A stretch of DNA of 64,000 nucleotides from Ruminococcus sp. (GTDB taxonomy: Bacteria > Bacillota > Clostridia > Oscillospirales > Ruminococcaceae), in assembly GCA_017472145.1 (NCBI GenBank), contig JAFUQX010000021.1:1-64000 (forward strand), given 5' to 3'. Position 1 is the first letter of the stretch; each line of letters begins with the position of its first letter. The notes beneath the pieces were generated by a model, which saw nothing but the letters and a program-made list of their open reading frames with translations, ran no database searches and had not been told where the DNA came from. Shown piece by piece: positions 16,376 through 25,208 of this stretch. A program made the position numbers and the translations under genes.

Positions 16376-17857
16376 TCACTCACTTTCAGATTTTTTCTGG
16401 ATGATCTCTTTGAATCTTGTATAAGCATCGAACCAGTCCTCACGGGGGAAATAATGCAGCACCGGTTCGGATGCAGCAATTACGTTTTTGGCATATTCAC
16501 GGCTGACGATCGCACCGATGGCCATGAGCTGCATTGCCGCATTGCCGTAGACCGTGGCCTCCTTAGGGCCGGCATATACAGGCAGATTGCATACATCTGC
16601 TGTCATCTGGCAGAGCAGGCGATCCTTCGTTCCGCCGCCCAGCATATGGATCGCTGAAAATTCCTTCCTGGTGCAGGTACGGATCTCCTCCAGGGCCATG
16701 CGGTATTTCAGAGCCAGGCTCTCATAGATGCAGCGCACGATCGAGCCGAGTGAGCCGGGCTTTCCCTGTCCTGTGCGGACACAGTAGTCCTGTACACGCT
16801 GAGGAATATTTCCGGGCGGTGTGAATACCGGATCGTCCGGATCGATGAAATATTGCAGCGGCTCTGCATTCAGCGCCAGCTCCTCCAGCTCAGCGTAGGT
16901 ATAGTCCTCACCGCTGCTGCGCAGATAGCGGCGTGTCTCCTGAATCAGCCACAGGCCGATAATATTCTTCAGATATGTAATTTTTCCATCATGTCCCACC
17001 TCGTTGGAAAGTCCGAGCCGGGCCGATTCCTCACTCAGTACCGGCTCATCCAGCTCTGTACCGAACAGAGACCATGTGCCACAGCTGATAAAGATCACGT
17101 CCTGTCCGGGCTTTGAGGGAACAGCAAAGGCGGCGCACTGTGTATCGTGTCCGCAGACAGCCGCCACCGGAATCGGATCTGTTTCCAGCTCATCACAAAT
17201 GGAGGGAGACAGCACCCCCTTGATCGTGGCGCTGTCTACGATGGGCGGCAGAAGCGTCTTGGGAATGCTGAAGGCCTTGGGAACAATATCCGACCAACGG
17301 CCGCACCGCACATTCATAAGGGAGGTGGTGCTGGCAATAGAGCGCTCACAGGTCTTCACATCGGTCAGGAAATAGGCAAACAGATCCGGCAGAGGCAGCA
17401 TGATTTCGGCCATTTCCAGTGCCTTGGGCTGAATGTCATAAGCAGACAGCAGCTGGAACAGGGTATTGATGTCCATGATCTGTGTGCCGGTTTCTGCATA
17501 GAGCGTCTCCGGTTTCATAACAGCAGCGGATTTTTCTGCATAGCCGTTGTTTTTGGTATCCCGGTAGTGGAAGGGGCAGCCCAGCAGCAGGCCGGAGCTG
17601 TCCAGCAGACCATAGTCCACGCCCCATGTATCAATGCCGATGCATTCCACCTCACAGATGTGCTTTGCACGGACAAGACCGGTTTTCAGCTCGTGGAACA
17701 GGCGCAGTATATCCCAATAGAGATGCCCCTGGACCATAACCGGCTCATTGTCAAAGCGGTGGATCTCCTCCAGCTCAATTTTAGAGCCGTCAAAGTGGGC
17801 CAGAACAGCCCGTCCGGAGCCTCCGCCGAAGTCGAAGGCGAGTACGTGGCGCATCAT
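16376..17857 (-). CDS. FGGY carbohydrate kinase, L-fuculokinase (RhaB-like)
   Basis: A 493-residue sugar kinase. The N-terminal phosphate-binding strand reads LAFDFGGGSGRAVLAHFDG, with GIDTWGVDYGLLD after it, and the C-terminal ATP site holds HMLGGGTKDRLLCQMTADV. The sequence style is that of rhamnulokinases, but its place between fucU and fucI indicates it phosphorylates L-fuculose to L-fuculose-1-phosphate, as in many clostridial fuc operons. The start overlaps the fucU stop by ATGA, so translation is probably coupled. GGAGGA precedes the ATG. Rhamnulose as an additional substrate cannot be excluded. Confidence 0.9.
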   Translation of the reverse strand: MMRHVLAFDFGGGSGRAVLAHFDGSKIELEEIHRFDNEPVMVQGHLYWDILRLFHELKTGLVRAKHICEVECIGIDTWGVDYGLLDSSGLLLGCPFHYRDTKNNGYAEKSAAVMKPETLYAETGTQIMDINTLFQLLSAYDIQPKALEMAEIMLPLPDLFAYFLTDVKTCERSIASTTSLMNVRCGRWSDIVPKAFSIPKTLLPPIVDSATIKGVLSPSICDELETDPIPVAAVCGHDTQCAAFAVPSKPGQDVIFISCGTWSLFGTELDEPVLSEESARLGLSNEVGHDGKITYLKNIIGLWLIQETRRYLRSSGEDYTYAELEELALNAEPLQYFIDPDDPVFTPPGNIPQRVQDYCVRTGQGKPGSLGSIVRCIYESLALKYRMALEEIRTCTRKEFSAIHMLGGGTKDRLLCQMTADVCNLPVYAGPKEATVYGNAAMQLMAIGAIVSREYAKNVIAASEPVLHYFPREDWFDAYTRFKEIIQKKSESE

Positions 17858-18297
17858 GCTTCTTCCTCCGGCAAAACCACGCCCTTCTTCAGGATGATAT
17901 TTGCATAAATCGCAGTTTCGCCTGTAGCCACAACTGCATAGGCCTTTTTCGCACGCTCATAGAAGTCAAAGCGCTCCACAAACTCGATCTTGCAGCGCTC
18001 CGGCTCCTGTGCAGTAATGATCTCCTTATATATATCCCAGATGGTGGGGACCACCGGATCTCCCGGTACAACGCCCATGAGGGCGACCGGCTTTTCTGTA
18101 TAGGAATCCAGCGGGAAAAATTTCATGACGGCTTCCAGGATCTCCGGTACGCCGTGGCCGTCCAGACGAACCAGACGCTGTGCAATGGCTGCACCAGGGA
18201 AGTTTCCGTCCGCAATGACGATTTCATCACCGTGTCCCATTTCCATGAGAATCTTGAGCAGCTCCGGAGAGAGAATGCTCGGAATATGCTTCAGCAT
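17854..18297 (-). CDS. fucU: L-fucose mutarotase (RbsD/FucU family)
   Basis: A 147-residue protein interconverting alpha and beta anomers of L-fucose so that the isomerase receives its preferred form. ILMEMGHGDEIVIADGNFPG contains the family's catalytic His and the conserved DANFP-like stretch; FYERAKKAYAVVATGE near the C-terminus is typical of FucU rather than RbsD. Second gene of the fuc operon, 22 nt after fucA and overlapping the kinase by 4 nt. Confidence 0.93.
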   Translation of the reverse strand: MLKHIPSILSPELLKILMEMGHGDEIVIADGNFPGAAIAQRLVRLDGHGVPEILEAVMKFFPLDSYTEKPVALMGVVPGDPVVPTIWDIYKEIITAQEPERCKIEFVERFDFYERAKKAYAVVATGETAIYANIILKKGVVLPEEEA

Positions 18298-18319
18298 AGC
18301 AGGATGCCTCCTTGGGATT

Positions 18320-19003
18320 TTATTCTTCGTTATATTTCTTATAGCCCGGATGCTTGCCGGTTACGCCATATTTCGGACGCATGCCGCACAGGCGGTCGAT
18401 CTGGTCACGGGGGATCTCCTGAGAGCCGCCCAGCAGATGTGCGGTCAGGGTGATCTTCGCAAACATTTCCAGCGTCTCCATACGGTAATATGCTGTGATC
18501 AAGTCTGCACCGACAGTGAGTGCGCCGTGATTCTGAAGCAGCATTACATCGTGGTATGGCAGATAAGGGCGGATGGCATCCGGCACTTCCTCTGTGGAGG
18601 GCGTGCCGTAGGGCGTTACCGGAACAGAGCCGATGGCGATGACAGATTCGATCATCGTGTATTCATCCAGGGCCTTGTTTGCTACTGCAAAGCCTGTGGC
18701 CGTCGGCGGATGTGCGTGCAGAACAGCGCCTACATCGTCACGTTCGGCATAGCAGCACAGATGCATCTTGATTTCCGAGGACGGACGCAGTCCGGGCGCA
18801 CCCTCCAGCACCTCGCCCTTGGCATTGATCTTCACCAGCTTGTCCGGGGTAATAAAGCATTTGCTCATACCGGTGGGTGTGGCCAGAAACGTGCCGTCCT
18901 CCAGCTTTACGGAGACATTGCCGTCGTTGGCTGCAACCCATCCCAGCTGCCACATCTTATGACATATGTCACAGATCTGGTCTTTGATTTCGATTTCAGT
19001 CAT
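18320..19003 (-). CDS. fucA: L-fuculose-phosphate aldolase (class II)
   Basis: A 227-residue zinc aldolase splitting L-fuculose-1-phosphate into dihydroxyacetone phosphate and L-lactaldehyde. NDGNVSVKLEDGTFLATPTG binds the phosphate. Zinc ligands are in LHAHPPTATGFA (two His) and in the later LLQNHGALTVGA (His). SSEIKMHL carries the catalytic Glu. The ATG at 19003 follows GGAGG closely; the longer frame has no such site. First gene of the operon. No lactaldehyde reductase or fucose transporter is encoded in this window. Confidence 0.92.
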   Translation of the reverse strand: MTEIEIKDQICDICHKMWQLGWVAANDGNVSVKLEDGTFLATPTGMSKCFITPDKLVKINAKGEVLEGAPGLRPSSEIKMHLCCYAERDDVGAVLHAHPPTATGFAVANKALDEYTMIESVIAIGSVPVTPYGTPSTEEVPDAIRPYLPYHDVMLLQNHGALTVGADLITAYYRMETLEMFAKITLTAHLLGGSQEIPRDQIDRLCGMRPKYGVTGKHPGYKKYNEE

Positions 19004-19100
19004 GTGTTTCCTCCTTGGTCGCAGAAGCTGCATCGTCTGAATGCTTCAGAATGGTGCAGATTCGATTTCCTCATTTCAGGCTTTCTCAGCCTTACCTTAC

Positions 19101-19129
19101 ATTATACTCTTTTTTGTGCAGTTTGTCCA
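19101..19129 (-). promoter_or_regulatory. promoter of the fuc operon
   Basis: TGGACA, 17-nt spacer, TATAAT on the minus strand, giving a leader of about 90 nt. No clear operator is visible. Between here and the plus-strand promoter at 19233 I see nothing else. Confidence 0.65.
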
Positions 19130-19232
19130 GTGCTTTTTCTTTGCTATATAAATATTTTTCATGGCTGTACAAAGCAGCCCGGTAAAAAAGCTGTCAATTT
19201 TGAAAAAATAGTGATTTTTGGGGAAAAGGTTA

Positions 19233-19261
19233 TTGACGGGAGAGGGGAATTATTATATAAT
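19233..19261 (+). promoter_or_regulatory. promoter of the rpe-hprK-murB-rapZ operon
   Basis: TTGACG, 17-nt spacer, TATAAT. The leader of about 70 nt contains a GC-rich segment but no evident terminator. Confidence 0.7.
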
Positions 19262-19338
19262 AAAGGTGTATAATCCTGTGATACGGCGGGAAGCTGCCGG
19301 GAGGCGGGACTTACAGATATAGGATGGAGGAGTTTAAA

Positions 19339-20001
19339 GTGAAACAGATACTTACCTGCGCTTCAATATTGAATGCGGATATGGCGAACCTGGAAAGGGT
19401 GTCAAAGGAGCTTGAGAAGAGCGGTGTGGAGGTGCTGCATTTTGATGTAATGGACGGCGTGTTTGTGCCCAACATTTCCTTTGGATTTCCGATTCTGGAG
19501 GCGGTGGACCGGAGCACGGACCTGTTTCTGGACGTGCATCTGATGATCACAGACCCGCTGCGCTATATTCCTCAGACCATTGCAGCCGGAGCGGATCTGG
19601 TCACTTTTCATTTAGAAAGCCAGAGCGATCCGTATGAAACCATCCGGGCCATCAAGGACGGAGGTGCACAGGCCGGGATCGTCCTCAAGCCGGGTACGCC
19701 TTATGAGGCCGCCCTTCCCTTTATGGAGCTTGTGGATGTGGTGCTTGTGATGACTGTTGAGCCGGGATTTGGCGGACAGTCCTTTATGCGGGATATGCTC
19801 GATAAAATCAGAGCACTGCGTGCGTATATTGATGAAAAGCAGCTGAAGGTTCGGATTCAGGTGGATGGCGGTATCAATGACAGGACAGCCGGTGAAGCAG
19901 TTTCCGCAGGTGCGGAGATGCTGGTTGTGGGCAGCTATCTGTTCAGGCAGCCCAGCCTTTCCGAAGGGGTGCAGAAGCTCAGAGCGGCAGCGCTTGCATG
20001 A
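19339..20001 (+). CDS. rpe: ribulose-phosphate 3-epimerase
   Basis: A 220-residue TIM-barrel enzyme interconverting D-ribulose-5-phosphate and D-xylulose-5-phosphate in the pentose phosphate pathway. Motifs: SILNADMANLER, HFDVMDGVFVPNISFG (metal-binding His and Asp), DVHLMITDPLRYI, MTVEPGFGGQSF and QVDGGINDRTA. A GTG start at 19339 is preferred because GGAGGA lies 7 nt upstream; the ATG at 19324 precedes that site. First gene of a run that continues without a strong terminator to whiA. Confidence 0.95.
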   Translation: MKQILTCASILNADMANLERVSKELEKSGVEVLHFDVMDGVFVPNISFGFPILEAVDRSTDLFLDVHLMITDPLRYIPQTIAAGADLVTFHLESQSDPYETIRAIKDGGAQAGIVLKPGTPYEAALPFMELVDVVLVMTVEPGFGGQSFMRDMLDKIRALRAYIDEKQLKVRIQVDGGINDRTAGEAVSAGAEMLVVGSYLFRQPSLSEGVQKLRAAALA

Positions 20002-20040
20002 GCATACGCAGCATCGTGCTGAATAGAATGGAGTATCAAG

Positions 20041-21384
20041 ATGAATAATAAAAGAAAACCCACTGTATACAGTTCCAAGAGAAGAAAGAAGGCAGGATTT
20101 TCCTCCTCTCATGCAGTCGTTCCGACCATTGTTACGATTGCGGCGGCCGGTCTGATCTGCGTTTTCGGCTATTCCATTGCAAAGCCGATCGTAAATAACA
20201 GCGGAGATGCGCCTGCAAACGGGGAGATCTCTCAGTCCGGAGAGGGTCACACCACGACTGCGCCTGAGGATGAGAATCTGACTGCTGAGGATGGTACAGA
20301 AACGGTAACAACTGCCGGAACTACCAATGTGGTGATCGTAAACGGCGGCGTGACTACAACAACAGAGACTGTCGGAATTTCCGGTGAGGAAATCAGCGGG
20401 GAATCCGGCGGAGATGAGGTCTCCGGCGGAAGTGAAGGTGCATCCGGTGAAAGCGAAGGTGTAGGTACGTCCGGCGGAAGCGAGGGCTCATCCGGAACAG
20501 GTTCCGGCAGCCAGGGCAGCGGAAGCTCTGATGCGCCGGCTCCGGTTGCGAATGTATATCGCACAGTGCAGTGTTCTGTCCGTCTTCCGGAAAGCGCTGT
20601 GACAGATGCGGCCTCTCTGAAGGCCATGCTGGAGAATGTGAAGACCAAGTATCCAAATGCAGGTGCGGTGGTTATTCCCATGAAGCTGTCCGGCGGTGCG
20701 CTGAATTTTGCTTCTTCTGCGGCAGGTGATGCAGCTGGTGTTGTATGCCAGGGCAGTATGACAGCTTCGGAGATCGCCTCGATCGTACGGGAGTCCGGTC
20801 TCTATGCCTATGCGTCCTGCAGTCTGCTGGATGATAATCTGTATCCGAGTGTATATTCCTACCGCACGTCAAGCTATATGATTGAAAAGAACGGCGTGCT
20901 GACAGGCGATCAGTGGCTGGATAACTATGCGGATCAGGGCGGCAAGCCGTGGCTCGATCCGGCCAGCTCCGTAACGACTGCCTATCTGGAGGGGCTGGTG
21001 CAGGAGCTTTCTGACGGCGGCTTCTCAGCGATCCTGTGCAGCGGCTTTACCTATCCGGATTTCCGTCCGGCCGATGAGCAGTATCTGAACCCGGAGGTAT
21101 ATGCAAAGAATCCGGATTCCATGGTAGAGCTGGCCAATACGCTGAGTGCGGCCGTTCCGGATACCACAGACATCGTTCTGGATCTGAGTGCATATTATGC
21201 CATGAACGGCTGGGAGCTGGTATATCAGCCGGATGAGCTGGATGTTTCCTATGCGCTTCTGAATACCAGCTCATCTGAGGCCTCCAGCGCTGCAAGCTGG
21301 GCTCAGTCCAACAGCGGCGATTTGTCTGTTTCTCTGAGCTATTCTGACGGAAGCGGCAGCGGACATTGTGTGATTAACTACTAA
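20041..21384 (+). CDS. membrane-anchored putative glycoside hydrolase (DUF4015-like TIM barrel)
   Basis: 447 residues: a basic cytoplasmic N-terminus (KRRKK), one membrane span (about 26-48), a long Thr/Gly/Ser-rich extracytoplasmic linker (about 60-170) and a C-terminal domain of about 270 residues. That domain has features recalled from the DUF4015 family: AVVIPMKLSGGALNFAS, ASEIASIVRESGLYAYAS, WLDPASSVTTAYLEGLVQEL and a later GGFSAILCSGFTYPDF. DUF4015 proteins are predicted glycosidase-like barrels of unknown substrate, sometimes found near cell-wall genes. Its place between rpe and hprK gives no direct clue. The usual acidic residues after the GFD-like strand are replaced by CSGF here, so activity is uncertain. 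Confidence 0.6.
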   Translation: MNNKRKPTVYSSKRRKKAGFSSSHAVVPTIVTIAAAGLICVFGYSIAKPIVNNSGDAPANGEISQSGEGHTTTAPEDENLTAEDGTETVTTAGTTNVVIVNGGVTTTTETVGISGEEISGESGGDEVSGGSEGASGESEGVGTSGGSEGSSGTGSGSQGSGSSDAPAPVANVYRTVQCSVRLPESAVTDAASLKAMLENVKTKYPNAGAVVIPMKLSGGALNFASSAAGDAAGVVCQGSMTASEIASIVRESGLYAYASCSLLDDNLYPSVYSYRTSSYMIEKNGVLTGDQWLDNYADQGGKPWLDPASSVTTAYLEGLVQELSDGGFSAILCSGFTYPDFRPADEQYLNPEVYAKNPDSMVELANTLSAAVPDTTDIVLDLSAYYAMNGWELVYQPDELDVSYALLNTSSSEASSAASWAQSNSGDLSVSLSYSDGSGSGHCVINY

Positions 21385-21435
21385 AAAAATCGCCTTGAAT
21401 CAAAAAGGGATGTAACATAGAAAAGAGGAATTGTT

Positions 21436-22395
21436 ATGGCAAGCAGATTTACAGTTGGTCTTGATAAGATTATTGATGAATTCAAGCTGGAGACGATCTA
21501 TATGCCCAAGGAGGCCGCAGATATTCAGATCGACCAGACGGATGTTACCCGTCCGGGGCTTCAGCTTCAGGGCTTTTACGAATACTTCAATCCGGAGCGG
21601 ATCCAGATCATCGGCAAGATGGAGTTTGCCTATCTGTCCACATTGGATGAGGAGACCCGTCAGCAGCGTCTGGAGGCCCTGATCTCCAAGAGAATCCCGG
21701 CCCTGGTCATCTCCAGAGAACTTCCCTATTTTGAGGAAATGCTGGATCTGGCCCGTAAGTATGAAGTGCCGCTTCTGCGCAGCAAGGAGAGTACCTCCAA
21801 CTTCATCTCCGGTCTGATTGCCTTTTTGAATGTAAATCTTGCTCCCCGTATTACCCGTCACGGCGTACTGATCGAGATTTACGGTGAGGGTGTATTCATC
21901 ACAGGCGAAAGCGGTGTCGGCAAAAGCGAGACAGCCATTGAGCTGGTCAAGCGCGGCCATCGTCTGGTTGCAGATGATGCAGTTGAGATCCGTAAGGTAT
22001 CCAATGATACACTGGTGGGAAGCTCTCCGGACAATATTCGTCACTTCCTGGAGCTGCGCGGTATTGGCATTATCAATGCACGCCGGCTGTTCGGTATCGG
22101 TGCGGTCAAGAATCGTGAGAACATTGAGCTGATCGTTGAGATGGAGCAGTGGAATCCGGAGAAGATCTATGATCGTATGGGTACGGATATCCAGTATGTA
22201 TCCCTCCTGGGAGTAAAGATCCCGTCCCTGACCATTCCGGTGCGTCCGGGCCGAAATCTGGCTGTTATCCTTGAGGTAGCAGCTATGAACAACCGTCAGA
22301 AGAAGATGGGCTATAATGCGGCCAATGATCTGCTTCAGCATCTGGGACTGGACATGGAGAGCAAGGAAGTTGTCAAGGATTACGATGCCTTTTAA
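21436..22395 (+). CDS. hprK: HPr kinase/phosphorylase
   Basis: A 319-residue bifunctional enzyme that phosphorylates and dephosphorylates Ser46 of HPr, the central signal of carbon catabolite control in Firmicutes. The N-terminal regulatory domain is followed by the Walker A loop GESGVGKS (157-164), RLVADDAVEIR with the catalytic acid region, and the family signature ELRGIGIINARRLFGIGAV. The C-terminal helix holds NNRQKKMGYNAANDL. Ribosome site GAGGAA. First of the conserved block hprK-murB-rapZ-whiA. Confidence 0.97.
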   Translation: MASRFTVGLDKIIDEFKLETIYMPKEAADIQIDQTDVTRPGLQLQGFYEYFNPERIQIIGKMEFAYLSTLDEETRQQRLEALISKRIPALVISRELPYFEEMLDLARKYEVPLLRSKESTSNFISGLIAFLNVNLAPRITRHGVLIEIYGEGVFITGESGVGKSETAIELVKRGHRLVADDAVEIRKVSNDTLVGSSPDNIRHFLELRGIGIINARRLFGIGAVKNRENIELIVEMEQWNPEKIYDRMGTDIQYVSLLGVKIPSLTIPVRPGRNLAVILEVAAMNNRQKKMGYNAANDLLQHLGLDMESKEVVKDYDAF

Positions 22396-22422
22396 TCAAA
22401 TAGACTATAGGAGAATAGGTTG

Positions 22423-23331
22423 ATGGAATGGATAGATCAGCTGGAGACAGTATGCCGTAAATATAATTGTCCGCTGCACAGGGATGAGCCGCTGCGCAAG
22501 TACACCACCTTCCGGATCGGCGGCGGCTGTACCGCACTTGTGGATATCAGCAGCGTTGAGGGCTTGCAGAAGCTGGTGCAGCTGTGCAATCAGAATCAGG
22601 TCCGCTGGACGGTACTGGGCAACGGAAGCAATGTGCTGGTATCGGACGAGGGCTATGACGGCGTTGTTTTTATTGTCGGACGGCAGTTTTCCGGAGTGGA
22701 GATTCTGGACGGCGGTCTGGTGCGCTGTCAGGCCGGTGCACTGCTTATGAGTGTGGCTAAAATGGTGCTGGAGGAATCCCTCAGCGGTATGGAATGTCTG
22801 GCCGGCATTCCCGGAACGATCGGCGGTGCACTGTATATGAATGCAGGTGCATACGGCGGTGAAATGGCGGATGTAGTGGTTTCGGCAGAATATCTGGACG
22901 AGGACGGTCTTTTGAAAACCATATCCGGCGAGGAGATGGAGCTTTCCTACCGTCACAGCATGTTCAGCGGTACAAAGCGCATTATCACCAGTGTGACTAT
23001 GCAGCTGCACAGCGGAAAATATGATGCGATCAAAACAGAAATGGAAGGCTATCTGAATCAGCGCAGAGCCAAGCAGCCCCTGGAGCTGCCCAGTGCAGGG
23101 AGCACCTTCAAGCGTCCGGCGGGAAGCTATGCCTCGTTTCTTATTGATCAGTGCGGCCTGAAGGGAGCCAGCGTGGGAGATGCACAGGTGAGCACCAAGC
23201 ATGCCGGCTTCGTGGTGAATACAGGCAAGGCTACCTGCAGGGATGTGCTGGAGCTGTGCGATTATGTGATTGAAACTGTAAAGGAGAAAACAGGCTATCA
23301 GCTGGAACTGGAGCCTGTGGTGCTTCGGTAA
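22423..23331 (+). CDS. murB: UDP-N-acetylenolpyruvoylglucosamine reductase
   Basis: A 302-residue FAD enzyme that reduces enolpyruvyl-UDP-GlcNAc to UDP-MurNAc with NADPH in peptidoglycan synthesis. FAD-binding motifs: YTTFRIGGGCTALVDIS, LGNGSNVLVSDEGYDG and CLAGIPGTIGGALYMNAGAYG. SAGSTFKRPAGSYAS carries the catalytic serine and substrate loop, and AGFVVNTGKAT is near the end. ATG at 22423 is 9 nt after GGAG. The compact C-terminus fits the type IIb MurB of Gram-positives. Confidence 0.97.
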   Translation: MEWIDQLETVCRKYNCPLHRDEPLRKYTTFRIGGGCTALVDISSVEGLQKLVQLCNQNQVRWTVLGNGSNVLVSDEGYDGVVFIVGRQFSGVEILDGGLVRCQAGALLMSVAKMVLEESLSGMECLAGIPGTIGGALYMNAGAYGGEMADVVVSAEYLDEDGLLKTISGEEMELSYRHSMFSGTKRIITSVTMQLHSGKYDAIKTEMEGYLNQRRAKQPLELPSAGSTFKRPAGSYASFLIDQCGLKGASVGDAQVSTKHAGFVVNTGKATCRDVLELCDYVIETVKEKTGYQLELEPVVLR

Positions 23332-23345
23332 CGGAGAAGGAGGGC

Positions 23346-24224
23346 ATGCGAAAAATGCAGGTCGTGATTGTAACCGGAATGTCCGGTTCGGGAAAATCTT
23401 GCGTTATGGATGTGATGGAGGATATCGGATATTATTGTATCGACAATCTTCCGCCTCAGCTCATGAGCCGTTTTGTGGAAATTTGCAGGGAGTCGGAGAA
23501 TCGCCTGGAACGGATCGCTATTGCAGCCGATCTGCGCTCCGGTGAGATGTTTGCCGATGCATACCACTGTCTCTGTCATCTGGAACGGCAGCAGGATCTG
23601 GAGGTAAAGATTCTGTACATTGATGCAGAGGATGAGATGCTGGTAAAGCGGTATAAGGAAACCCGGCGGAAGCATCCGCTGGATGAAAAGTTCAGCGGCA
23701 ATCTGCATCAGGCCATTGCCTTTGAGCGTGAAAAGCTGGTGCAGATCAAGGGGATCGCCGATTACTATGTAGAGACCTCCTATTTGTCGGCTTCTCAGCT
23801 GAAGGAGCAGATCCGGGAGCTTTTCCTCGACAAGGCCTCTGACTCCATGTCGATCAAGGTGACCTCCTTCGGGTTTAAATATGGTGTGTCCACCGAGTCG
23901 GATCTGGTATTTGATGTGCGCTGCCTGCCCAATCCTTACTATGTAAAAGAGCTTCGGGCTCATACGGGCTGCGATGCCTGCGTGCAGGATTATGTCATGT
24001 CCTTTGAGCAGTCCAGGGAGCTTCTTCAGAAAATTGAAGATCTGCTGGACTTCCTGATTCCGCTTTACATTCATGAGGGCAAGAGCCGTCTGGTGATCTC
24101 CTTTGGCTGTACCGGCGGAAAGCACCGCTCCATCACCTTTGCCGAGAAGATCGGAAATCATCTGGCTGCCAAGGGCATGCGTGTGATCCGGCAGCATCGT
24201 GACATCGGGAAGGATCGCCCGTAA
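23346..24224 (+). CDS. rapZ: RNase adapter / nucleotide-binding protein RapZ (YvcJ)
   Basis: A 292-residue protein with a P-loop (GMSGSGKS, residues 11-18) and a C-terminal domain ending HRSITFAEKIGNHLAAKG and VIRQHRDIGK. In E. coli RapZ adapts RNase E to GlmZ degradation; in Bacillus YvcJ influences competence. The role in clostridia is less clear but may sense amino-sugar metabolites. KFSGNLHQAIAFEREKL and ADYYVETSYLSASQLKEQI are typical. Two ATGs (23346 and 23355) both fit the GGAGAAGGAGGG region. A hairpin with a short T-run follows, so part of the transcription may stop before whiA. Confidence 0.93.
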   Translation: MRKMQVVIVTGMSGSGKSCVMDVMEDIGYYCIDNLPPQLMSRFVEICRESENRLERIAIAADLRSGEMFADAYHCLCHLERQQDLEVKILYIDAEDEMLVKRYKETRRKHPLDEKFSGNLHQAIAFEREKLVQIKGIADYYVETSYLSASQLKEQIRELFLDKASDSMSIKVTSFGFKYGVSTESDLVFDVRCLPNPYYVKELRAHTGCDACVQDYVMSFEQSRELLQKIEDLLDFLIPLYIHEGKSRLVISFGCTGGKHRSITFAEKIGNHLAAKGMRVIRQHRDIGKDRP

Positions 24225-24245
24225 GAAAAGATCAGATACATGATT

Positions 24246-24280
24246 CAGCCGTCCTGTTTTGCTTAGGGACGGCTGCTTTT
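24246..24280 (+). terminator. hairpin between rapZ and whiA
   Basis: CAGCCGTCC pairs with GGACGGCTG, followed by CTTTTAT. A modest terminator or attenuator inside the conserved cluster. Confidence 0.6.
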
Positions 24281-24296
24281 ATACAGGAGGGATTCC

Positions 24297-25208
24297 ATGT
24301 CTTTTTCCAATGAAATACGTGCAGAGATGCGCAGAACGATCACAGACCGGGACAAGCGTTTTGCCTGTCTCTATGGCATTCTGCTCTATTGCAGAGTATT
24401 CACAGAGAAGCAGATCTGCATACAGAGTGAGAGCGATGAGGCGGCGGCTCTTGTGCCGGAGCTGTTTCACTCCGTATTCGGCGTGCAGCTGAAGCCGGAT
24501 AAGCGCTCGGACAGTTCGCTGTACAGCTTTACCATTACCGACCCGGATATGATGCAGAAGATACAGCAGACCTATCAGATCACACCGGAGTGCCGTGAGA
24601 TCAATCTGCGGAATCTGGTGAACAACAGCATGAGCGCCTTTCTGGCCGGTGTTTTTTTTATCTGCGGCAGTGCCATCGATCCCAACAAGGAATATCACCT
24701 TGAATTTGTAACGCCTTCGGAGCTGCTTTGTCAGGATCTGAATGCCATACTCGGAACGTTTGGTGTGACCGGACGGATGCTTCAGCGGAAAAAATCCTAC
24801 ATACTCTATCTCAAGGACAGTGAGTGCATAGAGGATACCCTGACCTTTATGGGCGCCCAGCAGTGCACCATTGAGCTGATGAATATCAAGATTCGTAAGG
24901 ATATGCGCAATAAGGCCAACCGCCTGCGCAACTGCGATGAGGCCAACATCAACAAGGTGGTAGCTGCGGCCATGAAGCAGACAGAGGACATCCTGCTGCT
25001 GATGAAGTCGGGAGAGCTGGAGCATCTGTCTCCGGAAATACAGGAGGTCGCAAAGCTGAGAATTGAAAATCCGGAGCTGAGTCTGAAGGAAATCGGTGAG
25101 ATGCTGACAGTGCCCATCGGGCGCTCCGGCGTGAATCATCGCTTTCAGAAGATTGCAGCCATAGCAAAGGAGCTGAGAGAAAATGGAAAGAAATCCGATC
25201 CCTGCTGA
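24297..25208 (+). CDS. whiA: DNA-binding regulator WhiA
   Basis: A 303-residue homologue of sporulation/cell-division regulator WhiA. It begins with MSFSNEIRAEMRR and has a LAGLIDADG-like fold (FLAGVFFICGSAIDPNKEYHLEF) that lost nuclease function, then a C-terminal helix-turn-helix (LRIENPELSLKEIGEML, then VNHRFQKIAAIAKEL). In Actinobacteria it activates sporulation genes; in Bacillus it affects chromosome segregation and division. NRLRNCDEANINKV is a family signature. The 3' end overlaps dnaE by 26 nt. Confidence 0.95.
   Translation: MSFSNEIRAEMRRTITDRDKRFACLYGILLYCRVFTEKQICIQSESDEAAALVPELFHSVFGVQLKPDKRSDSSLYSFTITDPDMMQKIQQTYQITPECREINLRNLVNNSMSAFLAGVFFICGSAIDPNKEYHLEFVTPSELLCQDLNAILGTFGVTGRMLQRKKSYILYLKDSECIEDTLTFMGAQQCTIELMNIKIRKDMRNKANRLRNCDEANINKVVAAAMKQTEDILLLMKSGELEHLSPEIQEVAKLRIENPELSLKEIGEMLTVPIGRSGVNHRFQKIAAIAKELRENGKKSDPC

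Noticed and set aside
16376..17857. Rhamnose operon assignment from the RhaB-like kinase
   Set aside because: All three companions are fucose enzymes (isomerase, mutarotase, aldolase); no rhaA or rhaD is present.
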